Assembly: GCF_031323975.1 (NCBI RefSeq)
Contig: NZ_JAVIWS010000001.1
Coordinates: forward strand, 868,001-932,000
DNA: 64,000 bases
Direction: 5' to 3'
From: Escherichia ruysiae
GTDB lineage: Bacteria; Pseudomonadota; Gammaproteobacteria; Enterobacterales; Enterobacteriaceae
The notes below the pieces were generated by a model, which worked only from the letters and a program-made list of their open reading frames with translations, was not told the DNA's origin and did no database searches. The position numbers and the translations under genes are program-made. Each line of letters opens with the position of its first letter. Within the stretch, counting starts at the first letter, position 1. Shown here one piece after another: positions 49,012 to 58,008 of the stretch.

Positions 49012-51279
49012 TTAAGAAAACATCACCCAATCGTCTTTTACAGCATAACTAAACCGCTCACCGTCATAAATTACTGTTGCCCCGCGCGCCAACGCCTCAA
49101 GCTCCCATCGCTGCGGCCTGATACCGTTCTGAGCAAGGTCAACGCGGATACGGGTAATTTGCATTCTTTCCGACCGGGTCAGTCTGGCCGATGGTGCAAT
49201 TTCATGTGGTTTTAACGGGCTTCCGTTTCTTTGCTGACGATTTGGCGTTCTCAGACCGTGTTTTAATGCGCCCCTGAGCGCCCTCACAACCTCCGGGTCA
49301 TTCCATTCGATAACACCGTCATCAACCAGATTAAGCACTGCTGCGGCGTGCTCAGAAGGTGTGGGAGCCGGTAACGAAGTATCACAACCGGTGACCTTTC
49401 CACAGTTATTGACAGGACTCCGAGGCGCGGCGATGCCGCTTTTTAAAGTCAAAGGCTCAACGACCGGAACTTTCGGCACAATGCGCCAGTCCGTCGTTCT
49501 GGTGATATGAATATGACGCGCGCCGAGATGCGGCGCGTAAATGCCGACCACTCTCTCGACTTCTTCCTCGTACTCGTTAACTTCATCCGACGGACTACGG
49601 GCGACCCTGACAGTCTGACAATCGCGCGGGACATTTGCCCCACCCTGCGCGCTGATATACAACGCAAAATCACCACTGTCTGCGGCGGCGCGTGCAGCCT
49701 CGACGCGCTCGTCAAACTCATCAGCAATGCTGACGCCGCGAGGCAATTTGCGTAGTTCACGGTAAGCCCCCATTGTCGGCAGACCAACCGTTTTAAATTG
49801 TGGGATGCGCCACGTTGACGCCCATGCGGTAACAGCCGCAGCAGTGTCTTTCAGCGGTCTGCCGGTATCGTTATCGAGCTGACCATCCAGTGCATAGCCA
49901 TCGATGTTTTTTGAGATGTATTTCGCGATATACCCCGCAGCACCGCCCTGGTTAAGGTGTTTTGCCTGAAAACGGTTTCGCGCGGCTCCTCTTTCGTCGC
50001 CATCCTCTTTGAGCGCATAGCGACGCATGATTTCGATAATCTGGTTACGCTGGCGTGGATTACAAAAAAGCATCATATGCCAGTGCGGCGTTCCGTCGTG
50101 GTGTGGCTCGACGACACGCAAACCGTAGACCTGTAAATCATTATCCTTGAATGCCGTGCGCATCAGGCTCCAGATATGGCAGAGATAACGCTGCGCATCC
50201 TTTGGATTAAATGCCTCATCGTTCCAGCCGTGATTTAGCTGGACGGTTTTACTTTCGCCTTTTCCGACCTGACGTGTCGGGTGATACTTTGACGGCGCGG
50301 TAAGCGTGATAAACATCCCCACATCACCCTCTGCGGCGGCGTAACGCTCAATACCGGCAATGGTGTTCATCAGCTCCATCCGGCGAATTTCAGGATTAGA
50401 AATACTGCCCATCACCTTACTGATAAGGTCGATGCGCTCGCCGGTTTCCCTGTTTTCAAGGTCACACGATTTAAGAAATTCCAGATTTGCCTGGCGGCGT
50501 GCACGCACATCACGAATGGCATGTTTACTGGCATAAGGAGAACGGTCTTTATTCACCTCCCCGACAGCAATCAGTAACGCCTCATGCCAGCGCATACGCT
50601 GGCCTTTGAGCTGATGAGTCCACCACTCATCGTTAAACAGACGGGCAATGGCAGAATATGCCTGCCTCGTGGTCATCTGTCCTTTACGGTATTTTTTCCA
50701 GTAAAGCGGGGAAATATTGAAAGCACGTGCAGCGCCAGCAACATGACCATAGAGGTGAGCCTGCGCCTCATCCGTAAACAGCGATTCTTTTTCGCCATGT
50801 GCATCCACCCAGGCATCGCTGAGTTCCTCATACATCATGAAAAGCTGCGATGAGATACGGGCGGCAAACTTTTTCAGCTCCTTGTCATTCATTCCCGGCA
50901 GGCGCGCATAGTGGTCACGCTCTGCCAGAAACAGCAACGACGCGTCGGTGTTCATTTCATGGCGCTGATTCACGCGCTCAATGCGCGGCCATAAACGACG
51001 CTGAAAAGTGGATGTGAGGAAATAAAACCCGTGCACCGGGCTTTTATTGCGCCGGATGTAGTCATAGCGTGAAGTAAACAGCGAGCGCAAAAAGTAAGGC
51101 AGGCGGTTAATCGTGGATAAAACACCTTGCACCTGACGCATCTCGTCACGTGTAAGGGGTCTTTCGCGCCCGACAGCCTCGCGTGGCGCGTTCCATGCAT
51201 AAGCACCGGTAAACGCCTTACCGGTGCCTGCGGCAAATGCTGACGGAGGGACAAAACGCCCGGAGGCTTTAACGGCCAT
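49012..51279 (-). CDS. A: Replication initiator gpA
   Basis: A 755-residue rolling-circle initiator that nicks the origin (inside this gene in P2) and attaches to the 5' end. The metal-binding HUH motif is at about 400 (GTPHWHMM) and the two active tyrosines at about 450 (YIAKYISKN). The last few residues (SYAVKDDWVMFS) and the length differ slightly from P2 (761). ATG 51279 (MAVKASGRF) was chosen; the frame is open to 51321. Confidence 0.95.
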   Translation of the reverse strand: MAVKASGRFVPPSAFAAGTGKAFTGAYAWNAPREAVGRERPLTRDEMRQVQGVLSTINRLPYFLRSLFTSRYDYIRRNKSPVHGFYFLTSTFQRRLWPRIERVNQRHEMNTDASLLFLAERDHYARLPGMNDKELKKFAARISSQLFMMYEELSDAWVDAHGEKESLFTDEAQAHLYGHVAGAARAFNISPLYWKKYRKGQMTTRQAYSAIARLFNDEWWTHQLKGQRMRWHEALLIAVGEVNKDRSPYASKHAIRDVRARRQANLEFLKSCDLENRETGERIDLISKVMGSISNPEIRRMELMNTIAGIERYAAAEGDVGMFITLTAPSKYHPTRQVGKGESKTVQLNHGWNDEAFNPKDAQRYLCHIWSLMRTAFKDNDLQVYGLRVVEPHHDGTPHWHMMLFCNPRQRNQIIEIMRRYALKEDGDERGAARNRFQAKHLNQGGAAGYIAKYISKNIDGYALDGQLDNDTGRPLKDTAAAVTAWASTWRIPQFKTVGLPTMGAYRELRKLPRGVSIADEFDERVEAARAAADSGDFALYISAQGGANVPRDCQTVRVARSPSDEVNEYEEEVERVVGIYAPHLGARHIHITRTTDWRIVPKVPVVEPLTLKSGIAAPRSPVNNCGKVTGCDTSLPAPTPSEHAAAVLNLVDDGVIEWNDPEVVRALRGALKHGLRTPNRQQRNGSPLKPHEIAPSARLTRSERMQITRIRVDLAQNGIRPQRWELEALARGATVIYDGERFSYAVKDDWVMFS

Positions 51280-51544
51280 ATGAGCCAAAAGCCTCTGAAC
51301 AACGCTTGCTGAGTTGCTCAACCTGCGCGTTTAAATCAGCAAAAGACTTTGCGCTTCCGGTCAGAATATCGTGATGCATCAGGCCGGAAACGAGCTGGCT
51401 TAATTTCGGGTAATAACCAACCACCGCCAGCCATTCCTGACCGGCGTTTTTACCGCTTTCCGCTCTCTTTTTCTCGTGGAGAATAAACTGAAAGCTGTCA
51501 CTGGTAACGACATAACGTTCGCCAATTTCGATACGAATACTCAT
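51269..51544 (-). CDS. P2 Orf83-like protein
   Basis: A 91-residue early-operon protein starting MSIRIEIGERYVVTSDSFQF. Its role is unknown. It overlaps A by 11 bases and Orf82 by four. Confidence 0.85.
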   Translation of the reverse strand: MSIRIEIGERYVVTSDSFQFILHEKKRAESGKNAGQEWLAVVGYYPKLSQLVSGLMHHDILTGSAKSFADLNAQVEQLSKRCSEAFGSYGR

Positions 51545-51765
51545 GCCATTCTCCGGTAATGTTTGTTTTTTGCTTCAAAGACTGACTGACAGGAAACACA
51601 ACGCGTGGCTGACGGATAAGCCGCACGACGGGCAGCAGGTATTGGCGCGTCACACTCTTCGCAAACCAGCGCAGAAGCACCGCAATGTTTTACCCTTGCC
51701 GCGTTAATCTGACGCTCCAGTAATTCAGCCTGTTGTTCCTGAATAAAATCTACGTTGTCCGGCAT
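51541..51765 (-). CDS. P2 Orf82-like protein, DksA/TraR zinc finger
   Basis: A 74-residue TraR/DksA-type protein with a C4 zinc finger (CEEC near 35-38 and CVSC near 56-59). Such short DksA relatives bind the RNA polymerase secondary channel; whether this one does is untested. Confidence 0.88.
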   Translation of the reverse strand: MPDNVDFIQEQQAELLERQINAARVKHCGASALVCEECDAPIPAARRAAYPSATRCVSCQSVFEAKNKHYRRMA

Positions 51766-52070
51766 TACCAGCTCCTTTTGTCGTTAAGTTTTTTAAATTC
51801 ATCAGCGCAATAGCTGGCAATTTCTGTCGTTAATTTCGTCAGTTCATCCACGGAGGAGATTTGCTTGTGAAATACAGCGCGTTTAACAAGTAAATTGACC
51901 ACATCAGACAGGAGATTTAATTCGTTCTGATAAATCGCGATAACAGACTCAGTTATTTCGCGTTTTTCTTTATCAAGACCAAGTTGAATAAGAGATAAAT
52001 CGCCATTTTTCATAACAGCGATTTTTAAGGCGTTATTCAGTAATACAACTGAATGAGAACAGGACATCAA
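51765..52070 (-). CDS. P2 Orf81-like protein
   Basis: A 101-residue helical protein of unknown function ([20 protein letters not shown]), joined to its neighbours by one- and four-base overlaps in the early operon. Confidence 0.82.
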   Translation of the reverse strand: MMSCSHSVVLLNNALKIAVMKNGDLSLIQLGLDKEKREITESVIAIYQNELNLLSDVVNLLVKRAVFHKQISSVDELTKLTTEIASYCADEFKKLNDKRSW

Positions 52071-52291
52071 AGCACCTCCCCGCGAGATAATCCGATATTG
52101 TGAAATTTTTCCGACTCCTGACTGAGCAGCTCGACTATCTCCACGCGGGATAACTCCGCCTTTGTGATGTGGCGAATCATGGCGTCAAGATGAGAAGAAA
52201 AGCGCGTCGCTGCGTCGGCCTGTGCTTCGGTTCTGGCCTGTTGCAGCAGTAATGCGTATTTACCGCACTGATTTTCAGAAACTGTATGCAT
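52067..52291 (-). CDS. P2 Orf80-like protein (DUF2732)
   Basis: A 74-residue helical protein beginning [20 protein letters not shown], a small early protein conserved in P2-like phages; function unknown. Confidence 0.83.
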   Translation of the reverse strand: MHTVSENQCGKYALLLQQARTEAQADAATRFSSHLDAMIRHITKAELSRVEIVELLSQESEKFHNIGLSRGEVL

Positions 52292-52354
52292 GACTTTCTC
52301 CAGGCAAAAAGAAGCCCCGCACGATTAAGTGCGTTAAAAACTCTGGTTAATTAT

Positions 52355-52855
52355 TTAATGCAGATATTGCTCTGGTTTTACCGACGTCAGAATTGTCGGT
52401 GCATACTCAAACAGGCTGAATAATTCACGTAATGCACGGAATAAAGCATCACGCCAGTAACATGATTCTTCATTAATTCGCCAGTATGGCTGGTTGAATT
52501 CTTTTTCAGTCAATCCGGCATGCATAAATAAAGTACGACGCTGACTGACTGTTAAAAAACTAATATATGCATACTCACTTGCGCCAACCTGACGGCGTTT
52601 TGAGAATGCCCCACGCAATTCATCAATTGCACAAACCAGCCGTTCACGTTCGACGTCGTTCATTTCTTCAAAACGCATCGTTGCGTGACGCTGTTTTAAC
52701 TGCGCATGGAAGCAAACCGTTAACCGTTCGCGCTCCATCATCTGATTATAATAATCACATGTATCCTGCCAGCGAGGAACGGCAAGATGCTTACCAATTA
52801 TCCGGCGCATAGCTGCTGGTTGTTTTTCAACGAGATTGAGCGTCATCACTGTCAT
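52355..52855 (-). CDS. B: Replication protein gpB
   Basis: A 166-residue protein of P2 gpB length. In P2 it is required for lagging-strand synthesis and helps load the host DnaB helicase. It overlaps orf78 by four bases. Confidence 0.93.
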   Translation of the reverse strand: MTVMTLNLVEKQPAAMRRIIGKHLAVPRWQDTCDYYNQMMERERLTVCFHAQLKQRHATMRFEEMNDVERERLVCAIDELRGAFSKRRQVGASEYAYISFLTVSQRRTLFMHAGLTEKEFNQPYWRINEESCYWRDALFRALRELFSLFEYAPTILTSVKPEQYLH

Positions 52856-53022
52856 TTCCAGACCCTCCGGCTTTTCAGAAAGGTCAGAGCCTTTTTTAAC
52901 GGACTCTGTTTTTTGGTGCGGATAATGATTCCCTTACGCCCCTTACCGTGGGTGATGGTGAAGTCAATCGCCCTGGGGCTTTCGTTACGCAATAACTGAG
53001 CAATACAACGAGGCTCATTCAT
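52852..53022 (-). CDS. P2 Orf78-like basic small protein
   Basis: A 56-residue lysine/arginine-rich protein (KGRKGIIIRTKKQSPLKKAL). ATG 53022 is preceded by a good AAGGAGA; the frame is open a further eight codons. Function unknown. Confidence 0.86.
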   Translation of the reverse strand: MNEPRCIAQLLRNESPRAIDFTITHGKGRKGIIIRTKKQSPLKKALTFLKSRRVWK

Positions 53023-53032
53023 ACGGTTCTCC

Positions 53033-53309
53033 TTAACGTGGTTCACCGAGACCTAACCACATCAACCAGCCGTCACGAATCTCTTTAGGACGGCTTTCAT
53101 AAGCCAGTTTTAGTCCGTTATTCCATGCCGGAAGGTATACCCAATATTCACCAGCACGCCCCCGATACTGACTGAGGGTCAGTAATCTCAATAACTGGTA
53201 ATTTCCCTTTCTCAATCATGCCCCTTACAGCTCTTGGAGTTTTACCAATGAGTTTTGCAAACTCCTGATAAGGCACAGCATCAGTCACGCTTACAAGCTG
53301 TCTATTCAT
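53033..53309 (-). pseudogene. cox: cox excisionase/early regulator, frameshifted
   Basis: From ATG 53309 the frame reads MNRQLVSVTDAVPYQEFAKL, continues through a helix-turn-helix and DPQSVSG, then runs into TGA. Removing one base from the five-G run at 53159-53163 restores RAGEYWVYLPAWNNGLKLAY and the whole tail, giving 91 residues, the P2 Cox length. Cox represses the C promoter and drives excision with Int, so a true frameshift would block normal excision. A homopolymer sequencing error is possible. Confidence 0.85.
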
Positions 53310-53334
53310 CTGCTACGATTCTCCCTTAGTGCTT

Positions 53335-53353
53335 CTAATGGCTCCTAATGGCT
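53335..53353. promoter_or_regulatory. Candidate C-repressor operator (direct repeats)
   Basis: CTAATGGCT occurs at 53335-53343 and again at 53345-53353, one helical turn apart, in the switch between cox and C. P2 C binds directly repeated half-sites here; the spacing differs from P2, in keeping with a different repressor. Confidence 0.55.
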
Positions 53354-53430
53354 AATTATTGCCTAAAAGGATAACTCCAGAAGCACAACATTTCATACTA
53401 TCAGCAAGAAATTACGCAATCGGAGTAATT

Positions 53431-53730
53431 ATGTCAATAGACGTTTCGGAGAAGTTGAAGCTAATCCGTGAATCTGAAAGGTTAAACCGTAAAGAATTCA
53501 GTGAATTAACTGGTGTAGCCTACAGCTCACTTTCGAGCTATGAGAGCCGGTCAAAAAACGCTGGAGTTGAAGCCATAATGAAGGTCTTACAACATCCCAG
53601 ATTTACTAAATATACTTTGTGGTTCATGACTGATCAGGTAGCTCCAGAAGCCGGGCAAATTGCGCCCGCTCTCGCACACTTTGGGCAAAACGAAACAACG
53701 TCGCCCCACTCCGGTCAAAAGACTGGTTAA
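53431..53730 (+). CDS. C: Immunity repressor C
   Basis: A 99-residue repressor with an N-terminal helix-turn-helix (RKEFSELTGVAYSSLSSYES) that holds the early promoter off. The C-terminal 40 residues (APALAHFGQNETTSPHSGQK) are P2-like, but the DNA-binding half differs clearly from my memory of P2 C, so immunity specificity is probably different. ATG 53431 has GGAG at the right spacing; the frame is open to 53359. Confidence 0.9.
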   Translation: MSIDVSEKLKLIRESERLNRKEFSELTGVAYSSLSSYESRSKNAGVEAIMKVLQHPRFTKYTLWFMTDQVAPEAGQIAPALAHFGQNETTSPHSGQKTG

Positions 53731-53845
53731 CAATTTATCGTGAATATATTCATCACAAGTGCCTACTATTGGTGGCTAAATTTCAGCCACCACGAAAAAA
53801 GCGATTAGTAGTAGCAAAAAAAAGTACCACTCGGAGGGTTTTCTG

Positions 53846-54859
53846 ATGGCAATCAAAAAACTCGATGATGGTCGATATGAAGTGGACATCCGCCCTACTG
53901 GACGTAACGGAAAACGCATCCGTAGGAAGTTTGATAAGAAAAGCGAAGCTGTCGCTTTCGAAAAATACACGTTGTACAACCACCACAATAAAGAATGGCT
54001 ATCAAAACCAACAGACAAACGACGTCTGTCGGAACTGACACAGATCTGGTGGGATTTAAAGGGTAAACACGAAGAGCATGGGAAATCTAATCTTGGAAAA
54101 ATTGAAATCTTCACAAAAATAACGAATGACCCATGCGCATTTCAAATCACGAAATCCCTTATCAGCCAGTACTGCGCCACCCGAAGAAGTCAGGGTATTA
54201 AACCTTCGAGTATCAATCGTGATTTAACATGTATTAGCGGCATGTTTACAGCCCTGATTGAAGCGGAGTTATTCTTTGGTGAGCACCCTATCAGAGGGAC
54301 AAAGAGGCTTAAGGAGGAAAAACCAGAAACAGGCTATCTCACACAGGAAGAAATTGCCTTACTGCTTGCAGCACTTGACGGCGACAACAAAAAGATTGCG
54401 ATTCTTTGCCTGAGTACAGGAGCACGTTGGGGAGAAGCAGCTCGTTTGAAAGCAGAAAATATCATCCATAACCGCGTCACGTTTGTTAAAACGAAAACAA
54501 ACAAACCACGCACCGTCCCGATCTCAGAGGCTGTTGCCAAAATGATCGCGGATAACAAACGAGGTTTTTTATTCCCTGATGCTGATTACCCTCGCTTCAG
54601 ACGAACAATGAAAGCAATAAAACCGGATTTGCCAACGGGGCAAGCCACACATGCACTAAGGCACAGCTTTGCCACTCATTTCATGATTAATGGAGGAAGT
54701 ATTATCACGCTACAACGGATACTAGGTCACACGCGGATTGAGCAAACTATGGTTTACGCTCATTTTGCGCCAGAGTACCTTCAGGACGCCATTTCTCTTA
54801 ATCCGCTAAGAGGTGGTACTGAGGTTGAGAGTGTCCACACAGTGTCCACAGTAGAGTAA
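53846..54859 (+). CDS. int: P2-type tyrosine integrase
   Basis: A 337-residue recombinase, the P2 length, with the catalytic set R (STGARWGEA), H-x-x-R (HALRHSF), H/R region (LGHTRIEQ) and nucleophile Y (MVYAHF). CGGAGGG precedes ATG 53846. It acts on the core at 54939, 80 bp downstream. Confidence 0.97.
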   Translation: MAIKKLDDGRYEVDIRPTGRNGKRIRRKFDKKSEAVAFEKYTLYNHHNKEWLSKPTDKRRLSELTQIWWDLKGKHEEHGKSNLGKIEIFTKITNDPCAFQITKSLISQYCATRRSQGIKPSSINRDLTCISGMFTALIEAELFFGEHPIRGTKRLKEEKPETGYLTQEEIALLLAALDGDNKKIAILCLSTGARWGEAARLKAENIIHNRVTFVKTKTNKPRTVPISEAVAKMIADNKRGFLFPDADYPRFRRTMKAIKPDLPTGQATHALRHSFATHFMINGGSIITLQRILGHTRIEQTMVYAHFAPEYLQDAISLNPLRGGTEVESVHTVSTVE

Positions 54860-54938
54860 CGTTTAAGGGCTTTCAGTGGTAATTTATGCCGCTCAAACCC
54901 GCATTGTACCGTTGAAAGCCCCTACTGGTGACACCCTA

Positions 54939-54965
54939 AATCTCCCTTACACGGGCTTATTTTTT
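54939..54965. other. attR, 27-bp attachment core
   Basis: Identical to attL over 27 bases. Beyond it the host side adds two more T, giving a run of eight. The upstream bases (CCTACTGGTGACACCCTA) are phage arm sequence. Confidence 0.93.
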
Positions 54966-55052
54966 TTGTACCACGACTTTCATCCTGTTCTGACACCGCC
55001 TTTTCTTTTCTGCTCTACACTATCTACAGACCAATCATAAAGGCATACGACC

Positions 55053-55952
55053 ATGGCAGATTTTCCCGCCAGCTTACTGATTCTTAACGGTAAAAGTGCT
55101 GACAATGAAACATTACGCGAAGCAATTATGCTGCTGCGTGAGGAAGGAATGACTATCCATGTGCGGGTTACCTGGGAGAAAGGTGATGCTGCGCGTTTTG
55201 TTGAGGAAGCCCGCCAGCTTGGCGTTGCAACGGTGATTGCCGGCGGTGGCGATGGCACTACTAATGAAGTCTCCACGGCGTTGATTCAGTGTGAGGGCAA
55301 TGAAATTCCTGCGTTGGGGATATTGCCGCTAGGTACAGCGAACGATTTTGCCACCAGTGTGGGTATTCCTGAGGCGCTGGATAAGGCACTTAAACTGGCA
55401 ATTGCTGGTAACGCTATTGCGATTGATATGGCACAGGTCAACAAACAAACCTGTTTTATCAACATGGCGACGGGCGGATTTGGTACGCGCATCACCACGG
55501 AAACACCCGAGAAATTAAAAGCCGCGCTAGGTGGCGTCTCTTACATCATTCACGGCTTAATGCGCATGGATACGCTGCAACCGGATCGCTGTGAAATCCG
55601 TGGTGAAAATTTTCACTGGCAAGGCGATGCGCTGGTTATTGGTATTGGCAACGGGCGTCAAGCCGGTGGCGGTCAACAACTGTGCCCAAATGCGCTGATC
55701 AATGATGGTTTGTTACAACTGCGTATTTTCACCGGCGATGAAATTCTTCCAGCTCTCTTCTCAACCTTAAAACCTGACGAAGAAAACCCGAATATTATTG
55801 ATGGCGCTTCGGCATGGTTCGATATACAAGCGCCGCATGAAATCACCTTTAATCTTGATGGCGAACCGTTAAGCGGACAACGTTTTCATATCGAAATACT
55901 TCCGGCAGCATTGCGTTGCCGGCTACCACCAGATTGCCCGTTATTGCGTTAA
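55053..55952 (+). CDS. yegS: YegS, lipid kinase
   Basis: A 299-residue diacylglycerol-kinase-family enzyme, reported to phosphorylate phosphatidylglycerol. The nucleotide loop GGGDGTTNE is at 64-72 and [10 protein letters not shown] follows. It begins 87 bp past attR, so its upstream region joins the prophage end. Confidence 0.95.
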   Translation: MADFPASLLILNGKSADNETLREAIMLLREEGMTIHVRVTWEKGDAARFVEEARQLGVATVIAGGGDGTTNEVSTALIQCEGNEIPALGILPLGTANDFATSVGIPEALDKALKLAIAGNAIAIDMAQVNKQTCFINMATGGFGTRITTETPEKLKAALGGVSYIIHGLMRMDTLQPDRCEIRGENFHWQGDALVIGIGNGRQAGGGQQLCPNALINDGLLQLRIFTGDEILPALFSTLKPDEENPNIIDGASAWFDIQAPHEITFNLDGEPLSGQRFHIEILPAALRCRLPPDCPLLR

Positions 55953-55989
55953 TCAAATTATTCTCTCTGCATTAAGGAGAATCAGTTAT

Positions 55990-56022
55990 GCCGGATGCGG
56001 TGTAAACACCTTATCCGGCCTA
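55990..56022. repeat. REP element between yegS and gatR
   Basis: A palindrome with GCCGGATGCGG and CCTTATCCGGC arms between two convergent genes. Confidence 0.85.
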
Positions 56023-56041
56023 CAAACTGAAAAGATGAATA

Positions 56042-56821
56042 CTACACCGTAATTAATTTCACCCGTGTATTCTGCAATGCCAGTTTATCCACCTCTGACA
56101 CGGCATCATCAGTAATAATAATGTCAATTTTTTCGATTGGCAGTACCTGATTAAATCCACGGCGGTTGAATTTCGTTGAGTCCAGTACCGCAACCACTTT
56201 ATTTGCTGCGGTGACCATAGCACCGCTAATCGAATAACCTTCATTAAAGGTGGTAATGCCATTTACCGCATCGATACCGTCAGCGCCGACAAACATTAAA
56301 TCGGCATTGATATCCTGCAATGAACGCTCGGCAATAGAACCATGCATCGAGCGCGTTTTATGGCGTACCGTGCCACCACAAACCACCAGCGTAATATCTT
56401 TATTTTCAGAAAGGGCAAATGCCGCCGGGAGACTGTTGGTAATCACCGTAATATTTTTTGCGGTCATTAATCCTTCGGCGATAAGCATTGTCGTACTTCC
56501 GCTGTCGAGAATAACGGTCATCCCTTCGTGGATCATTTTTACTGCTGCCTGTGCAATTCTGTTTTTTGGCGCACTGGCGAGCTGAAAGCGATCTTTAAAT
56601 CCTACTTCCTGTGTCTCGGTTTCGCTATTGCCGGACATTATTTTCGCCGCACCACCATGAAAGCGCGTGACCACGCCTTTTTGTTCGAGAAAGCGCAAAT
56701 CGGCACGGATTGTCGCTTCCGAGGCAGCAAATATTCCCGCCAGATCCTGAACAAGCACGGTCCCCTGTTCATTCACTAATTGGATGATCTTATTCCTTCG
56801 CTCGAATGAATTCATCGTCAT
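56042..56821 (-). CDS. gatR: GatR, DeoR-family repressor of the gat operon (intact)
   Basis: A 259-residue DeoR/GlpR-type repressor: an N-terminal helix-turn-helix at about 22-45 (VQDLAGIFAASEATIRADLR) and a sugar-phosphate-binding core (GMTVILDSGSTT, GTVRHKT, FVGADGID). In K-12 this gene is broken by an insertion sequence, making gat constitutive; here the frame is complete. ATG two codons in (MNSFERR) is an alternative start. Confidence 0.95.
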   Translation of the reverse strand: MTMNSFERRNKIIQLVNEQGTVLVQDLAGIFAASEATIRADLRFLEQKGVVTRFHGGAAKIMSGNSETETQEVGFKDRFQLASAPKNRIAQAAVKMIHEGMTVILDSGSTTMLIAEGLMTAKNITVITNSLPAAFALSENKDITLVVCGGTVRHKTRSMHGSIAERSLQDINADLMFVGADGIDAVNGITTFNEGYSISGAMVTAANKVVAVLDSTKFNRRGFNQVLPIEKIDIIITDDAVSEVDKLALQNTRVKLITV

Positions 56822-56920
56822 TTACCCATATTCAATTGCGCATAGTGTAAACGAAGGGGGGGCATTGGTGAATGATCTGTTTTTCACAACGGTGAGCCAG
56901 CATCACGCTGGCCCACGGTT

Positions 56921-57961
56921 TCAGGGAATGAGTAACACCTTACCCGGCATGGTATTGCGAGCGATGTCACGCACCGCCTGAGCGAAGCTTTCAAAACCGC
57001 CACGGTGAGCGATTAATGGCTCCAGGCTTAACTTACGCTCTGCCAGCAACCGGCTCGCCGTTTCCCACTCCTGCCCAGGCCACGGGCTGGAGTAGTTCAT
57101 CCAACTGCCGATAACCGTCAGCTCTTTACGCAATATTTTGCCAAACGTCGCCGACGTTAAATGCAGATCCTGATGCAACGTGCCCACCAGCGCCAGTTGT
57201 GCATGAGGCCCGGCAATCTCTACCGCCAGTTCGACAGTTTGCGGTACGCCAGCCGTCTCAAGGATAAGCTGATTAAAACGCAGTTCGCGTAAAACAGCCT
57301 GCATTTGTGGCGCACTCATTTCACTGCTGTTAAATGTTTGCGTGGCACCAAAGGATTTTGCCAGTGCCAGTTTTTCTGGGCTAATGTCGATAGCCGTCAC
57401 ACTCTTCGCCCCCAGCGCACTGGCGCACTGGATCGCCAGCAGGCCGATAGTTCCGGCACCAATAATAATGACGTTTTTATTTTCACAGCCTTGCGCCAAA
57501 TGGAAAGCGTGCAGGCCGACGGTAATTGGTTCAATAAAAGCGCCATCCTGAATCGGCATTTCCTCCGGTAGTGCGAAGACATTTTTTCGATTCACCACAA
57601 TATATTCTGCCAATCCCCCGTTGCGCCGTGATCCAATAAAATCATATTTCGCACACTGGGAATAAAAGCCTTTCAGACATTCCGGACATTGAAAACAGGG
57701 TAATAACGGCACACAGGCGACCGCATCGCCAGGTTGTAAATCATTTACCCCACTCCCCACAGCATCAACAAAACCACTAAATTCATGCCCTAATGTTATG
57801 GGGTAATAATGTGCACCATTTTTAAATATCCGGGGCAAATCGGAACCACATAATCCCGAACTGGCAATTTTAATTCGCACATCATCCTGATGATGAATTT
57901 CGGGTAACTCGTGCTCTTCCACGCGCACGATACCATCAGTATCATTCACCACTGATTTCAT
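56921..57961 (-). CDS. gatD: GatD, galactitol-1-phosphate 5-dehydrogenase
   Basis: A 346-residue zinc medium-chain dehydrogenase converting galactitol-1-phosphate to tagatose-6-phosphate with NAD. Catalytic zinc ligands are C38, H59 and E60; structural zinc C89, C92, C95 and C103; nucleotide fold GAGTIGLLA. It is the last gene of gatYZABCD. Confidence 0.96.
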   Translation of the reverse strand: MKSVVNDTDGIVRVEEHELPEIHHQDDVRIKIASSGLCGSDLPRIFKNGAHYYPITLGHEFSGFVDAVGSGVNDLQPGDAVACVPLLPCFQCPECLKGFYSQCAKYDFIGSRRNGGLAEYIVVNRKNVFALPEEMPIQDGAFIEPITVGLHAFHLAQGCENKNVIIIGAGTIGLLAIQCASALGAKSVTAIDISPEKLALAKSFGATQTFNSSEMSAPQMQAVLRELRFNQLILETAGVPQTVELAVEIAGPHAQLALVGTLHQDLHLTSATFGKILRKELTVIGSWMNYSSPWPGQEWETASRLLAERKLSLEPLIAHRGGFESFAQAVRDIARNTMPGKVLLIP

Positions 57962-58008
57962 AAAAACTCCTGATTGTTAAGGGGGATAACCTCCCCCTCA
58001 GGTAAAAA

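Larger units (their letters stand above)
23068..54965. mobile_element. P2-family prophage, 31.9 kb
   Basis: The element is bounded by a 27-bp direct repeat (23068-23094 and 54939-54965) and contains the full P2 gene order from ogr to int, an intact integrase, cos site, capsid, tail, lysis and replication genes. Departures from P2 are three accessory genes (30233, 37344, 47606), a swapped tail-fibre module, a different repressor DNA-binding half and a frameshifted cox. The same locus carries only a P2 remnant in K-12. Confidence 0.97.

Noticed and set aside
53776..54114. Minus-strand 112-codon frame over the int start
   Set aside because: It lies opposite conserved integrase codons and would cross the int ribosome site; composition is that of a shadow.
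54939..54967. Second CyaR-like terminator at attR
   Set aside because: Only the right arm and U-tract are present; the left arm and the RNA body are missing, so it is only the attachment core.
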